Shown: positions 1 to 8,722, numbered from the stretch's first letter. The stretch: DNA of 64,000 nt from UBA1723 sp045629285 (GCA_045629285.1 JAZQQY010000035.1:1-64000); one strand, 5' to 3'. Translations and numbers: made by a program. The notes: a model not told the origin generated them from the letters alone.

Positions 1-664
1 CAGGGAAAAAGACATGGGAGTCGGGTGTGCTGTAGTCTTCTGACGGAGTCTGCCAGCTTCCCACAAACTCGCCTTTGTCTTCCGCACTCTTTGCCTTATA
101 TACTATGATTCCTCTCACTTCACTTCCATTGTAGCTGTCTGTCCATACCACATAGCACTCATCCAAAAGCTCTCTCTGCTCCTCGTTTGTAGGCATGCGC
201 CAATCTGATCCCCAGTTGGCTGTGGCTGCGTCATCCTCTGGAAGCAAGGTAGAAAGGCTGTCGACCACTCCGTCATAATAATTGCCGAAATTGTACTTTG
301 TCAAGGAATCCAAATACCATGCTCCGCTAGCTTTCGCATATTTGTATGTGCTCCAGTCATACACTTCCTTTGGCTCAGTCTCGCCCCATGCGAAATAGTC
401 GCCATACTCTTCAGGCTTTGTGACTCCGATGTTGTATGTGGCCCATAATGTGCCAGAAGGTAAACCTAAATCCACATATTCATGATTAGACGATGAAGTA
501 GTGTTGATGGGAGTAGTCGCATCCTCGAAAACCACCTCGTCCACATCATTCACGTCGAATTTCACGATCTCTCCATCTTTGGTCTTAACCTGCATGAAGG
601 TTGCGGCGTAGGATGCAACGCCCAATGCGGCAACGCCTAATGTAGTTAGTATCTGTTTTCTCAT
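1..664 (-). CDS. FISUMP-type secreted surface protein (3' end outside the window)
   Basis: The frame runs from an ATG at 664 off the left edge, about 221 codons. A short hydrophobic signal sequence begins MRKQILTTLG. Next comes a lysine/aspartate-rich stretch of the form DGEIVKFDVNDVDEVVF. The body then opens with EYVDLGLPSGTLWAT and has FAWGE and WRMPT motifs, as in Fibrobacter succinogenes major paralogous (FISUMP) domains, which are common in gut Bacteroidales surface proteins. Two relatives lie at 43856-44596 and 44638-45399 in this window. Function is unknown; a cell-surface location is inferred from the signal sequence. No sorting domain can be judged because the C-terminus is missing. 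Confidence 0.8.
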   Translation of the reverse strand, partial: MRKQILTTLGVAALGVASYAATFMQVKTKDGEIVKFDVNDVDEVVFEDATTPINTTSSSNHEYVDLGLPSGTLWATYNIGVTKPEEYGDYFAWGETEPKEVYDWSTYKYAKASGAWYLDSLTKYNFGNYYDGVVDSLSTLLPEDDAATANWGSDWRMPTNEEQRELLDECYVVWTDSYNGSEVRGIIVYKAKSAEDKGEFVGSWQTPSEDYSTPDSHVFFP

Positions 665-1062
665 ATTATTTTCTTTTGTATGACGATCATTTGCCTCATA
701 AATGACAAATAACGACCTTATTATTTATTATTAATTATTTAATCAAATATAACATTCTCTTCTTGATTTAAATCTTCTATAGAACACATTAACTTTCTTT
801 AACATTTCAATATATGATTGCCTAACTTCTCAGCCTATTTTGGGTGATAATTTTGGGTGAAATGCACCGAATTCCATATTCTACAAATTATTGATATTTA
901 AGGTGCTATCATACCCTACCGAACTTTTGGGTAAAATCGGCAAGTGACCCCTTTAAATACGAAAAGAGGGCATATCAATTTTGATACACCCTCTTTTTAT
1001 GCATTTAATGCACATTTACTCATCCTTAATATGGATGATAGTCTAGTTAGTAATTTCAAATC
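665..1062. other. Intergenic region, 398 bp, A/T-rich
   Basis: No convincing gene. It holds the upstream region of the minus-strand FISUMP gene. TTTTGGGTGA occurs twice in direct orientation (838-847 and 851-860), and a TACCC/GGGTA inverted pair lies at 912-933. A terminator hairpin is at 963-997. A 90-codon open frame at 944-1216 runs through the terminator and into the GH5 gene and is not credible. Confidence 0.6.
963..997 (-). terminator. Rho-independent terminator of the GH5 gene
   Basis: Arms AAGAGGG and CCCTCTT enclose a second pairing TATCAA/TTGATA. A-rich sequence on the left gives a T-run on the minus strand. It lies about 65 bp beyond the stop of the minus-strand GH5 gene. A T-run on the right makes it potentially bidirectional. 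Confidence 0.75.
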
Positions 1063-2337
1063 TTACCAAGGATATTTTCCTTCATTCATTCCATTTAGCA
1101 AGCCTTCAAGAGCAAGTGGATATAGACATTTTTTCTCTGATCTGTCGAACAATGTGTTTGGAGTATCCCAAAGCACAGGCACGATACCATTGTTTATTGC
1201 CGATTTAACCAAATAATTATAGTAATATCTACGGCTCTCCTCAAACTTCTGAAGATCAGATCCAGAAAGCACTTTATCACGATTCATAGCCATAAACTCG
1301 CCCATGATTACTGGAATCTTCTTTGACACGTAAGTGTTCTTAATAGCAGAGAATTCGCTGTCGACATTCTTCTCTGTATGCCAGTCGCAAGTTCTATTCA
1401 CACCATTTACATAAGTATTTTTGTATGGTTCACCCCAGAAGAAATGCATCTTTCCCCAATCGGCATCTTCTTCCATAAGAGTGTATGTGTATGGATAATA
1501 ATGGAACTCCATCATCATACGTTCATCAATAATATCAGTTGGGATAAGTTCAGGATGCTTAGCACAATGTTCAGCCGACGTCTCCATAGCCTGAACAATC
1601 AAGCATCTGCTTTTATTGTAGCCCTCGCTTGAACGAACCGCGTCGACAAATGTCTGATGATAAGACTTCAATACAGAATCATCTTTTTTCCCGTCTCTAC
1701 CGGGCTCGTTTGCACTGGCGAAAATCAATCTTTCATCATACTCTTTGAAAGCGTCAGCAATCTGAAGCCACAAAGATTTCTGAGTGGCATTCACACTCGT
1801 CTTTGATCCAGAGTCGACATTCTCCTCAAGCCAACCGTTATCCCAATGGATATTGACAATGGCGTACATGTCATACTCAAAACAGTAGTCGACAATAGTC
1901 TTTATTCTATTAATCCAAAATTCAGGGATTTTTCCTCCATTTGCAGAAGCATACCAGTTCCAAGACGTCGGAATACGAACCGAAGAAAATCCCGCGTCTT
2001 TATACATCTTCACCATTTCTTTTGTGATCTCAGGACTACCCCAGCCTGTTTCATTACTCTTGTCTGTACCAATCCAGCTTGCACACACCTCGAATGTATT
2101 TCCGATATTGATACCTAGTCCCATCTTCTTTGCTATTTCCGTAGCAGTAGACGGACAATACAAACTATTTGGATCAACTACAGGCTTTTGCCAAAACGTC
2201 ACACTGTCCAAATCGTCAACATTAAAAGTCAAAATTTCTCCATTCTTCTGATGGACTCTCATGTGTTGTGATTGAGAAAACACAATTTGTGAAATCAATA
2301 AAGAGATCACAAAAGTAAAAAATCTAGTCATATTCAT
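1063..2337 (-). CDS. Secreted glycoside hydrolase family 5 (GH5_4-like endoglucanase)
   Basis: A 424-residue enzyme predicted to cut beta-1,4-glucan or xyloglucan backbones outside the cell. A signal peptide (MNMTRFFTFVISLL) is followed by a short module, NGEILTFNVDDLDSVTF, shared with the FISUMP proteins here. The GH5 barrel begins at GLGINIGNTFE. The acid/base is the Glu of ANEPG (about E211) and the nucleophile the Glu of VIMGEF (about E347). GINIGNT and the strand-end motifs resemble subfamily 4. The frame is open to 2358, but a -7 box at 2356-2363 overlaps that start, so 2337 or 2331 is preferred. There is no T9SS tail: the protein ends shortly after the barrel. Confidence 0.88.
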   Translation of the reverse strand: MNMTRFFTFVISLLISQIVFSQSQHMRVHQKNGEILTFNVDDLDSVTFWQKPVVDPNSLYCPSTATEIAKKMGLGINIGNTFEVCASWIGTDKSNETGWGSPEITKEMVKMYKDAGFSSVRIPTSWNWYASANGGKIPEFWINRIKTIVDYCFEYDMYAIVNIHWDNGWLEENVDSGSKTSVNATQKSLWLQIADAFKEYDERLIFASANEPGRDGKKDDSVLKSYHQTFVDAVRSSEGYNKSRCLIVQAMETSAEHCAKHPELIPTDIIDERMMMEFHYYPYTYTLMEEDADWGKMHFFWGEPYKNTYVNGVNRTCDWHTEKNVDSEFSAIKNTYVSKKIPVIMGEFMAMNRDKVLSGSDLQKFEESRRYYYNYLVKSAINNGIVPVLWDTPNTLFDRSEKKCLYPLALEGLLNGMNEGKYPW

Positions 2338-2355
2338 ATTGATTAACATTTTCGG

Positions 2356-2363
2356 CAAAGATA
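2356..2363 (-). promoter_or_regulatory. -7 box of the GH5 promoter
   Basis: The minus strand reads TATCTTTG, an exact TAnnTTTG match, about 20 bp upstream of the chosen GH5 start. No clear -33 TTTG is seen at 19-21 bp spacing. Confidence 0.5.
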
Positions 2364-2593
2364 TTGATAAAATTGATTATCACAGGCAGACGGCCATACC
2401 AAAGAGAGTTGGCATTTATACCAATCAGATTAAACACCCAAAAATCAATAAAAGAGTGCGTCTCCCTCTCGGGAAAACGTACTCTATCAATCTAAAACTA
2501 ACTAGACTTTTGAGACAACGTGTTATGATTTTCTTGAATATAAGACCTTTTCTAGATATTGAAAGACAAAAGATGATAGAGAGGAGAAAAAGA

Positions 2594-2666
2594 ATTTTGA
2601 CTACCCTACCCGTGCGTATATTAAATAGATTTGGTATTTTTGTGGAGGATGATGTGAGGAGAGAGG
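2594..2666 (+). repeat. 73-bp promoter-bearing direct repeat, copy 1
   Basis: First of three near-identical copies (others at 4367-4439 and 7299-7372). The core is TACCCTACCCGTGCG, followed by two overlapping candidate -7 boxes, TAGATTTG (2626-2633) and TATTTTTG (2635-2642), and a purine-rich tail ending GAGAGG. It ends 37 bp before the start of the gene at 2704. Similarity stops sharply at both edges. Confidence 0.9.
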
Positions 2667-2703
2667 AAACAAAGAAATTTGTCATATAATAAACGAAACA
2701 ACT

Positions 2704-4323
2704 ATGAAACATAAGGGAAATGTAAAAGAGATGAAAGTATATTCAGCCTTGTATCCTTTTGGAGAAGTTAAAAAATCATATCTGAAAGAGCTACACAAAT
2801 ATGACAAAAATGGAAATCATACGGAGATCTCATACTACAATTCAGATGGTTCATCTAATGGAAGAACCATTTATAAATTTGACTTCAAAACAATGACCTT
2901 AGATATACGAGGATATGATGCAAATGAGGAGATTAATAGCCGAGAATTACGAAAATATGATGACAATTGGAATCTAATAGAAAACACAAAGTATAAATCA
3001 GATGGAACATTAGAATACAAATCAATAAAAAAATATGATAAATACAAAAATCTAATCAAAGAATCCATATATTCACCAGATGGGTCATGCATCGATATGA
3101 AATATGTGTACGATGATAAAAATAGATTAATTTTAGAAAAGGAGGATTCAGAAGATTGTAAGTCTGAAATTTCATATAAATATGATGATAAAGGCAATTA
3201 TACTAAAGAAGAAAATATTTACGATGGAGAAGTATGGTTTGTTGAGAAATACGACAGATTAGGTAACTTATTGGAAGAAATTTCAGATTACGGGTTGAGA
3301 TATGACGGGGTTTATGGTGTAGATATTAATCAGATATCTAGAACTATTTATAAATATGATAGAGGAAGAAAGGTCAGCGAAGAAAGTTATATAGAAGAAG
3401 TAGAATATGATGAAGGTTGGAGCAGTTATTATAAAACAGGAGATTGGCTTCCTAACGGAAAGAAAGAGTATAAATATAAATATGACGACTTAGGTAATCT
3501 GACCGAGGAAATCACATTTGAGGGAGAAGCTTCTCTATTTGTGGAAGGAGTGATTTATGAATACGAATATTATGACCAGACATCGAATATTGAAAATGAA
3601 ATGTATTGGAAGAAATGTGACATAAAGAAAATTAAGATTGCAGACAAGAATTTTGTCCGTATTTCAAATCCATCCAAAATGAAAAAAGACAGGTATTGGG
3701 TATATTTGTCAAAATCTACTTATGATAAATTGGAGAAAGGTGATGATTTTGATGAAGTGTTGGAACAGTATGACTTTGAAACTAAAAAATTTTTAGCGAT
3801 AGGGCAAATTCCCAAAAAAAATGGTGAAATTATAAGAAAAGTATTTGTGACAAGAGCCGTTGCACGGTCAGTAGCGTACTATGCGTGGCTATATATTCAA
3901 TATTTTGATTGTGATGCTTCAGATGATATGAAGGGGAAAGATGCTAGTCACTTAGAAGATGACTTTTTGGAGAAAAGCAATAAATTTTTGAATCTATATA
4001 TTTCTCTAAGAAAAAATTTAGATTCATTTTTGTCGGGGATTTCTGTTGAAGTAATGAAGAAATATTTAAAGGTAGAAGACATAGTTGGAGCGAAACAGAA
4101 ATTCAATCGCATTATATACCATACTTATCTTGATTGCCAATTTATGCGATCTGATTACGATAAGGAGGAGGTTTTTCATAAGAATACTGGAGTCTTTTAC
4201 GAAAAGAAATTTTTGGAAGGGACTGATGTATATTGCTTAGATGAAAACTATCTAATGGAGTTGGGCATGAGAGAATGTAGTGCTTGTTCTAGAAAAGTCG
4301 AGACAAAGTGGTTTCAACTTTAA
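2704..4323 (+). CDS. YD-like-repeat protein with C-terminal putative zinc site
   Basis: 539 residues, not recognised as a named family. Residues about 25-285 are irregular repeats of the form KYD.-GN-.E, resembling YD/RHS-style or MORN-2-like beta-hairpin repeats. The middle (about 320-460) is charged and helical. The C-terminus has His473, Cys478, Cys525 and Cys528 in an HxxxxC ... CxxC arrangement, reminiscent of Ada-type zinc-binding segments. There is no signal peptide or membrane segment, so it is predicted cytoplasmic. It is preceded by the 73-bp promoter repeat and followed by a second copy. Strongly A/T-rich codon use unlike the housekeeping genes suggests horizontal acquisition. It may bind nucleic acid or protein; this is inference only. 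Confidence 0.75.
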   Translation: MKHKGNVKEMKVYSALYPFGEVKKSYLKELHKYDKNGNHTEISYYNSDGSSNGRTIYKFDFKTMTLDIRGYDANEEINSRELRKYDDNWNLIENTKYKSDGTLEYKSIKKYDKYKNLIKESIYSPDGSCIDMKYVYDDKNRLILEKEDSEDCKSEISYKYDDKGNYTKEENIYDGEVWFVEKYDRLGNLLEEISDYGLRYDGVYGVDINQISRTIYKYDRGRKVSEESYIEEVEYDEGWSSYYKTGDWLPNGKKEYKYKYDDLGNLTEEITFEGEASLFVEGVIYEYEYYDQTSNIENEMYWKKCDIKKIKIADKNFVRISNPSKMKKDRYWVYLSKSTYDKLEKGDDFDEVLEQYDFETKKFLAIGQIPKKNGEIIRKVFVTRAVARSVAYYAWLYIQYFDCDASDDMKGKDASHLEDDFLEKSNKFLNLYISLRKNLDSFLSGISVEVMKKYLKVEDIVGAKQKFNRIIYHTYLDCQFMRSDYDKEEVFHKNTGVFYEKKFLEGTDVYCLDENYLMELGMRECSACSRKVETKWFQL

Positions 4324-4366
4324 TGAATGATAGTAAGCATTCAATCTGTAAGTAGCAAGGAAAGAG

Positions 4367-4439
4367 ATTTTTGAGTACCCTACCCGTGCGAATATTAAAG
4401 AGATTTGGTATTTTTGTGGGGATGATGTGAGGAGAGAGG
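4367..4439 (+). repeat. 73-bp promoter-bearing direct repeat, copy 2
   Basis: Matches copy 1 almost throughout, with a few substitutions, one extra T at the left edge and one base missing in the GGAGG stretch. It retains TACCCTACCCGTGCG, TAGATTTG and TATTTTTG. It ends 63 bp before the start at 4503. Confidence 0.9.
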
Positions 4440-4502
4440 GAGATGGAAGGAGAAATTGTATTGTACTCTGTATCATTTTCAAGTTGAAATTAAATTTTTT
4501 TT

Positions 4503-5603
4503 ATGGACAAATTCGAAAAAACAACTTTTATCGTATTATTATTGCCTTTACCCATATTATTCATTTATATGATAAATAAGGATGCCAAAAGAAAATATGA
4601 GAGACAACAATCTATTGAATCAGATTATCTTAAATATGAAAGCTCTGGCCATATAAGAAAATATTTTGATAAAAATTTTAATCTTGTTTATTATAAATCA
4701 GCGGCAACTTATTATAGAGAAGCCTATTATATGAATGGGAATATATGTGTAGATAGTATAGCTAGAGATTATTATAAATCATCGGGAAAACTTCAATTTG
4801 AAGGACATATAAAATCTGAATCGCCTGATGTGCTTATCGGTAAAGGAATCTGGTATTATGAAAACGGGAACATAAGTGGTGAGGCGTTCCATGATAAAGA
4901 TGGTTTGACTCAGGGAATTAGTATTTTATATTATGAGGACGGAGCAAAAGAATGCGAATCATATTATAAAGATGATAAACTAGAAGGACTATCTACATTT
5001 TACTATGAAAATGGGAAGAAGGAGTTTATCCAAAAGTATAAAAATGGAAAATTAGAGGGAGAGAATATTTCTTATTACACCAATGGAGAAATCAAGTCAA
5101 AAATAAATTTTAAGAACGGAGAAAAATCTGGAATAAGTACATATTATTACGAATCTGGAGAGAAACAATTCATACGCAATTATATTCACAATAAAATAGA
5201 AGGAATAGCAAAAGACTATTATGAAAACGGAAAAATAAAAGAAACGAGAACTTATAAAAACAATACATTAACAGGTGAATGGAAAACATTTTATGAAAAT
5301 GGATGTCTACAATCTAAAGGACAAGCAGAAAACGGGAAAAAAATTGGAATATGGGAGTATTATGATTTGAATGGCAACATTTCATATCGAAATGAATCAA
5401 AAGTATATTGCATACCAAAATTCAAATTAAGATCAGAGAATCGTTATTCCAGTCTACTAAGTGAATGCGAAGAACTAAGTGCTAAACTTGAAGACGCTGA
5501 TATTGATCACGAAGAACCAAGTAGTTATATGAATTATCATGAACTTCAAAATCTCCGAGATGAGTACGAATCATTATTAGAAGAGAATAATATCGACTAC
5601 TAA
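4503..5603 (+). CDS. Membrane-anchored MORN-2 (YwqK-like) repeat protein
   Basis: 366 residues. One hydrophobic segment at about residues 8-24 is followed by charge, suggesting an N-terminal anchor. From about residue 110 to 300 there are roughly eight repeats of about 23 residues with the signature YYENGK-.E-.-Y.-GKLEG, typical of MORN_2/YwqK proteins. The C-terminal 60 residues are acidic and helical. Family members are often annotated as 'antitoxin YwqK', but their function is poorly known. It is transcribed from promoter repeat copy 2 and may form an operon with the exonuclease gene 92 bp downstream. A/T-rich like its neighbours. Confidence 0.8.
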   Translation: MDKFEKTTFIVLLLPLPILFIYMINKDAKRKYERQQSIESDYLKYESSGHIRKYFDKNFNLVYYKSAATYYREAYYMNGNICVDSIARDYYKSSGKLQFEGHIKSESPDVLIGKGIWYYENGNISGEAFHDKDGLTQGISILYYEDGAKECESYYKDDKLEGLSTFYYENGKKEFIQKYKNGKLEGENISYYTNGEIKSKINFKNGEKSGISTYYYESGEKQFIRNYIHNKIEGIAKDYYENGKIKETRTYKNNTLTGEWKTFYENGCLQSKGQAENGKKIGIWEYYDLNGNISYRNESKVYCIPKFKLRSENRYSSLLSECEELSAKLEDADIDHEEPSSYMNYHELQNLRDEYESLLEENNIDY

Positions 5604-5695
5604 AAAGTATTCTATTGACAATATTAAGGTAAACTTGCACATTGCACTCAAAATAATTGAGGATTACTAGATTAGATGATTTCGCTTAAGACAAT

Positions 5696-7234
5696 ATGTT
5701 ATACAGAATGGATACATTTGTTAAGATTATAAAAATATTATATTTACTCTTCATACTTATTTCTAGTCTTTTGGGGATTGGAGGAATCATTGTCGGCATT
5801 TATAGAGGGAAATACTCATGCGAGGATTTTCTTATGATAGGAATGATAGGATTTGCTGGTTTAATTTTTATAATTGCTTCAATTCTTATTATCAAGATAG
5901 ATTTTGAGGAGGGAGCATTTCGAAGATCGTTGAATCATTATAAATATATTCCATCTGAAGAGGTCAAATATAAAGACAAAAAAATTCGGCACTCACTTAT
6001 TGATAAAGCAAATATCAGTCACATAAAAGAGGACGATGAAAGTGGATTCTCTATAATTACAAAGGAAGACGAAGATTCATTCGACAGTATGTTGAAAGAA
6101 GAAGAAGCTGCTCGACAATACTATGAGGAAGATGTTGTTCGTATGCTCCAAGACGATCAAGAAGATAAAGAGAGATTAATAAGTATGAGAATGGAAGAAG
6201 AAGCTGCTCGACAATACTATGAGGAAGATGTTATACGTATGCTTCAAGACGATCAAGAAGAAGACAAAGAGAGATTTATAAGTATAAGAAAGGAAGAAGA
6301 AACTGTTCGACAATACTATGAGGATGACCTTATCCGTATACTACAAGATGAACAAGAAGACAAAGAGAGATTTATAAGTATGAGAAAGGAAGAAGAAGCT
6401 GTTCGACAATACTATGAGGATGACCTTATCCGTATACTACAAGATGAACAAGAAGACAAAGAAAGATTTATAAGTATTATAGAAGATAACGAAGCAACAT
6501 ATTGTTTGTTTGGATTGAGGGATGTTGTTTCCAAATGTGGCAATGAAAAAGGAATTCTCTATACCAACCCTGAACCACAAATTAGGCCCAAAGATTCAAC
6601 CGTAAAAACATATTCAAAAGAAACTAAAAATAATACATTGTCTACTCATATTTCTAAAAAAAATAAGTTATTGTTTTTTGATACAGAAACCACAGGGCTA
6701 CCTAAGAATTACAATGCCCCAATTTCGGATACTTCAAATTGGCCTCGTTTGGTACAATTAAGTTGGATTATGGCAGATGAGGATGCTAATATTTTATCAA
6801 AAAAGGATTTTATAATAAAGCCAAATGGATTTGTAATTCCAAAAGAATCATCGGAAATACATGGAATAACAACAGACAAAGCCGAAAGAGAGGGATTTGA
6901 CCTTTCATATGTTTTAGACATTTTTGATAAAGGCTTAATTCAAGCTGATATCTTAGTAGGACATAATATTGACTTTGATATAAATGTCCTTAGATCAGAA
7001 CTGTATAGGTTGAAAAGAAATGATTATATATGTCAAAAGGAAAGGCTATGCACGATGAAGGCTACAGTTGACTATTGCAAAATTATAAGTAGAAATGGGT
7101 ACAAATATCCCAAATTACAAGAATTATATCGTAAAGTTTTCTCAAGAGATTTCGAAGATGCTCACAATTCCGCTGCAGATATTCAAGCTACTCTAGAATG
7201 CTATTTTGAATTGAAGAAGAGGAATATAATTTAA
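5696..7234 (+). CDS. Two-TM, acidic-repeat DEDDh 3'-5' exonuclease (DnaQ-like)
   Basis: 512 residues. Two membrane helices lie at about 11-35 and 46-68. Residues about 135-263 are four tandem 32/33-residue repeats starting EEEAARQYY, probably coiled coil. The C-terminal ~185 residues are a DnaQ-fold exonuclease: Exo I DTETTG (D329, E331), Exo II GHNIDFD (D428), Exo III AHNSAAD (H490, D495). All catalytic residues of the DEDDh class are present, so activity on DNA or RNA ends is likely. The nuclease should face the cytoplasm. Its exonuclease domain is clearly paralogous to that of the gene at 7415. No promoter repeat precedes it; the gap to the MORN gene is 92 bp. An alternative ATG lies at 5708. 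Confidence 0.88.
   Translation: MLYRMDTFVKIIKILYLLFILISSLLGIGGIIVGIYRGKYSCEDFLMIGMIGFAGLIFIIASILIIKIDFEEGAFRRSLNHYKYIPSEEVKYKDKKIRHSLIDKANISHIKEDDESGFSIITKEDEDSFDSMLKEEEAARQYYEEDVVRMLQDDQEDKERLISMRMEEEAARQYYEEDVIRMLQDDQEEDKERFISIRKEEETVRQYYEDDLIRILQDEQEDKERFISMRKEEEAVRQYYEDDLIRILQDEQEDKERFISIIEDNEATYCLFGLRDVVSKCGNEKGILYTNPEPQIRPKDSTVKTYSKETKNNTLSTHISKKNKLLFFDTETTGLPKNYNAPISDTSNWPRLVQLSWIMADEDANILSKKDFIIKPNGFVIPKESSEIHGITTDKAEREGFDLSYVLDIFDKGLIQADILVGHNIDFDINVLRSELYRLKRNDYICQKERLCTMKATVDYCKIISRNGYKYPKLQELYRKVFSRDFEDAHNSAADIQATLECYFELKKRNII
6098..6484 (+). repeat. Four in-frame tandem repeats of 96/99 bp
   Basis: Units at 6098-6193, 6194-6292 (one extra codon), 6293-6388 and 6389-6484 encode 32-33 residues each, rich in Glu, Asp, Arg and Gln. 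Units 3 and 4 are nearly identical at DNA level, and units 1 and 2 resemble each other more than they do 3 and 4. This suggests recent stepwise duplication. The in-frame structure allows length variation without loss of the nuclease domain. Confidence 0.92.
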
Positions 7235-7298
7235 TTCACAATCTCATATAACCTAATAATACTGCAAAATCTATTAGGTGTAAAGTAGTGATAACAGG

Positions 7299-7372
7299 AT
7301 TTTTGATTACCCTACCCGTGCGTACATTAAATAGATTTGGTATTTTTGTGGAGGATGATGTGAGTAGAGAGG
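7299..7372 (+). repeat. 73-bp promoter-bearing direct repeat, copy 3
   Basis: Same core and both -7 candidates as copies 1 and 2, in the same orientation. It ends 42 bp before the ATG at 7415. Confidence 0.9.
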
Positions 7373-7414
7373 GGAATTAAATATTAACACCTAAGTAGAA
7401 GATAGAATAATAAA

Positions 7415-8722
7415 ATGAAAATACTATTTATAGATACAGAAACAACTGGAATATCTCTAGATTTTAACAGTTATCCAACTGACACCGAAAAATGGCCTAG
7501 GATGGTAAGTTTTGCTTATATTCTTTCCGATGAAAATGAGAAAATAATAGAAGAGGGAACGTTTAAGATAAAACCTTCCAAATTTCTGATACCAGTCGAA
7601 GCCACTAAAGTACATGGAATATCTACAGCAGACGCACTTGAAAACGGAATAGACTTAGGCGATGCATTAAATAAAATTTCAAAATTGGTATCTGCGTGCG
7701 ATTTAATTGTAGGACATAATGTACAGTTTGACATCAACACTGTAGATGCTGAATTTTTCAGAATGTATGGAGACAGATGTCCGTTAAACGCTATGCCTCG
7801 AATATGCACAATGAAATCATCAGCTGAATATTGTAATCTACGAAATGGGAAATATCCTAAACTCGTAGAACTATATAATATTTTGTACGGGCATGATTTT
7901 GTAAATGCACATGATGCACTGTCTGATACAAAAGCAACATTTGAATGCTTTTGGCTATTGGTAAAATTAAATGTGATTGAATGGAGAAAAGACTTTGAAC
8001 CAGGAAGATTTTTTGCAAAGGCACCAATGGACTGGGATAAAGGATATCGATACATAAGAGAACAAAGCAAATTTGATGTAATACTCAATTTGATTTGGAC
8101 ATTTAATATAACATTAAATAAAAATTTTTATTCGAAAAATCCTTCTGTACATTCTTTATATTCACTTTGTTTGATAAAGGATTACAAAACAACACGTGAA
8201 ATTGAAGATGAGTATTTTGGAGGAGAACAAAAAATAAATACAATTGAAGAAAGAGAAGAAAAGAATCGTAAATTTCTCAATTCCTGTCTATGTTTTATAG
8301 AATCAAATTACTCAAATAAAGGGACTGACGAGATTTACAACGAGATCAATCGAGATAGAAAGATTTCTTTTATAATGCCAAAGACATCAAATAAATTTAT
8401 TGGTTTTGGTGACAAGGATATACTTAACTATTTGCTTCAGTATTATTTTTCCGTCTATGAGGATTGCTCTGAATCTTTTTGGGAAAATATTAAATCTGCT
8501 CTATATTCAAAGATAAGAGAAAGAAATAACGAAATTAACGAAGAATTGGATCGTCGACAAAAGGAGTTTAGTTCTATTAAGTCAGAAGATGATAATCATG
8601 AACCAGAGGTAGAAATTCCAATAGTCGAAACGTCAAATTTACCTATAATAGAGGTATTTCTAAGCATTGTTATTGTTTTAATTGTAGTAGGTCTTTTAGC
8701 AGCTCTATTGGGAATCAAATGA
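7415..8722 (+). CDS. DEDDh 3'-5' exonuclease with C-terminal membrane anchor
   Basis: 435 residues. The nuclease domain is at the very N-terminus: Exo I DTETTG (D7, E9), Exo II GHNVQFD (D106), Exo III AHDALSD (H166, D171). The DEDDh set is complete. Residues about 195-410 are an uncharacterised charged helical region. One hydrophobic helix at about 413-432 ends the protein as a tail anchor. The anchor is thus at the opposite end from the paralogue at 5696, but both place the nuclease inside the cell. It has its own promoter repeat (copy 3). Substrate is unknown; roles in RNA turnover, DNA repair or phage defence are all possible. Confidence 0.87.
   Translation: MKILFIDTETTGISLDFNSYPTDTEKWPRMVSFAYILSDENEKIIEEGTFKIKPSKFLIPVEATKVHGISTADALENGIDLGDALNKISKLVSACDLIVGHNVQFDINTVDAEFFRMYGDRCPLNAMPRICTMKSSAEYCNLRNGKYPKLVELYNILYGHDFVNAHDALSDTKATFECFWLLVKLNVIEWRKDFEPGRFFAKAPMDWDKGYRYIREQSKFDVILNLIWTFNITLNKNFYSKNPSVHSLYSLCLIKDYKTTREIEDEYFGGEQKINTIEEREEKNRKFLNSCLCFIESNYSNKGTDEIYNEINRDRKISFIMPKTSNKFIGFGDKDILNYLLQYYFSVYEDCSESFWENIKSALYSKIRERNNEINEELDRRQKEFSSIKSEDDNHEPEVEIPIVETSNLPIIEVFLSIVIVLIVVGLLAALLGIK

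Larger units (their letters stand above)
2338..2703. other. Divergent intergenic region between GH5 and the accessory locus
   Basis: About 366 bp with no credible gene. It holds the GH5 promoter on the left and the first 73-bp promoter repeat on the right (2594-2666). The open frame at 2339-2689 and the opposing one at 2425-2712 both run through the repeat and look like shadows. Confidence 0.6.

Noticed and set aside
2339..2689. 116-codon open frame upstream of the accessory locus
   Set aside because: It crosses the 73-bp repeat and the GH5 promoter, has no protein-like pattern, and the opposing frame is equally open.
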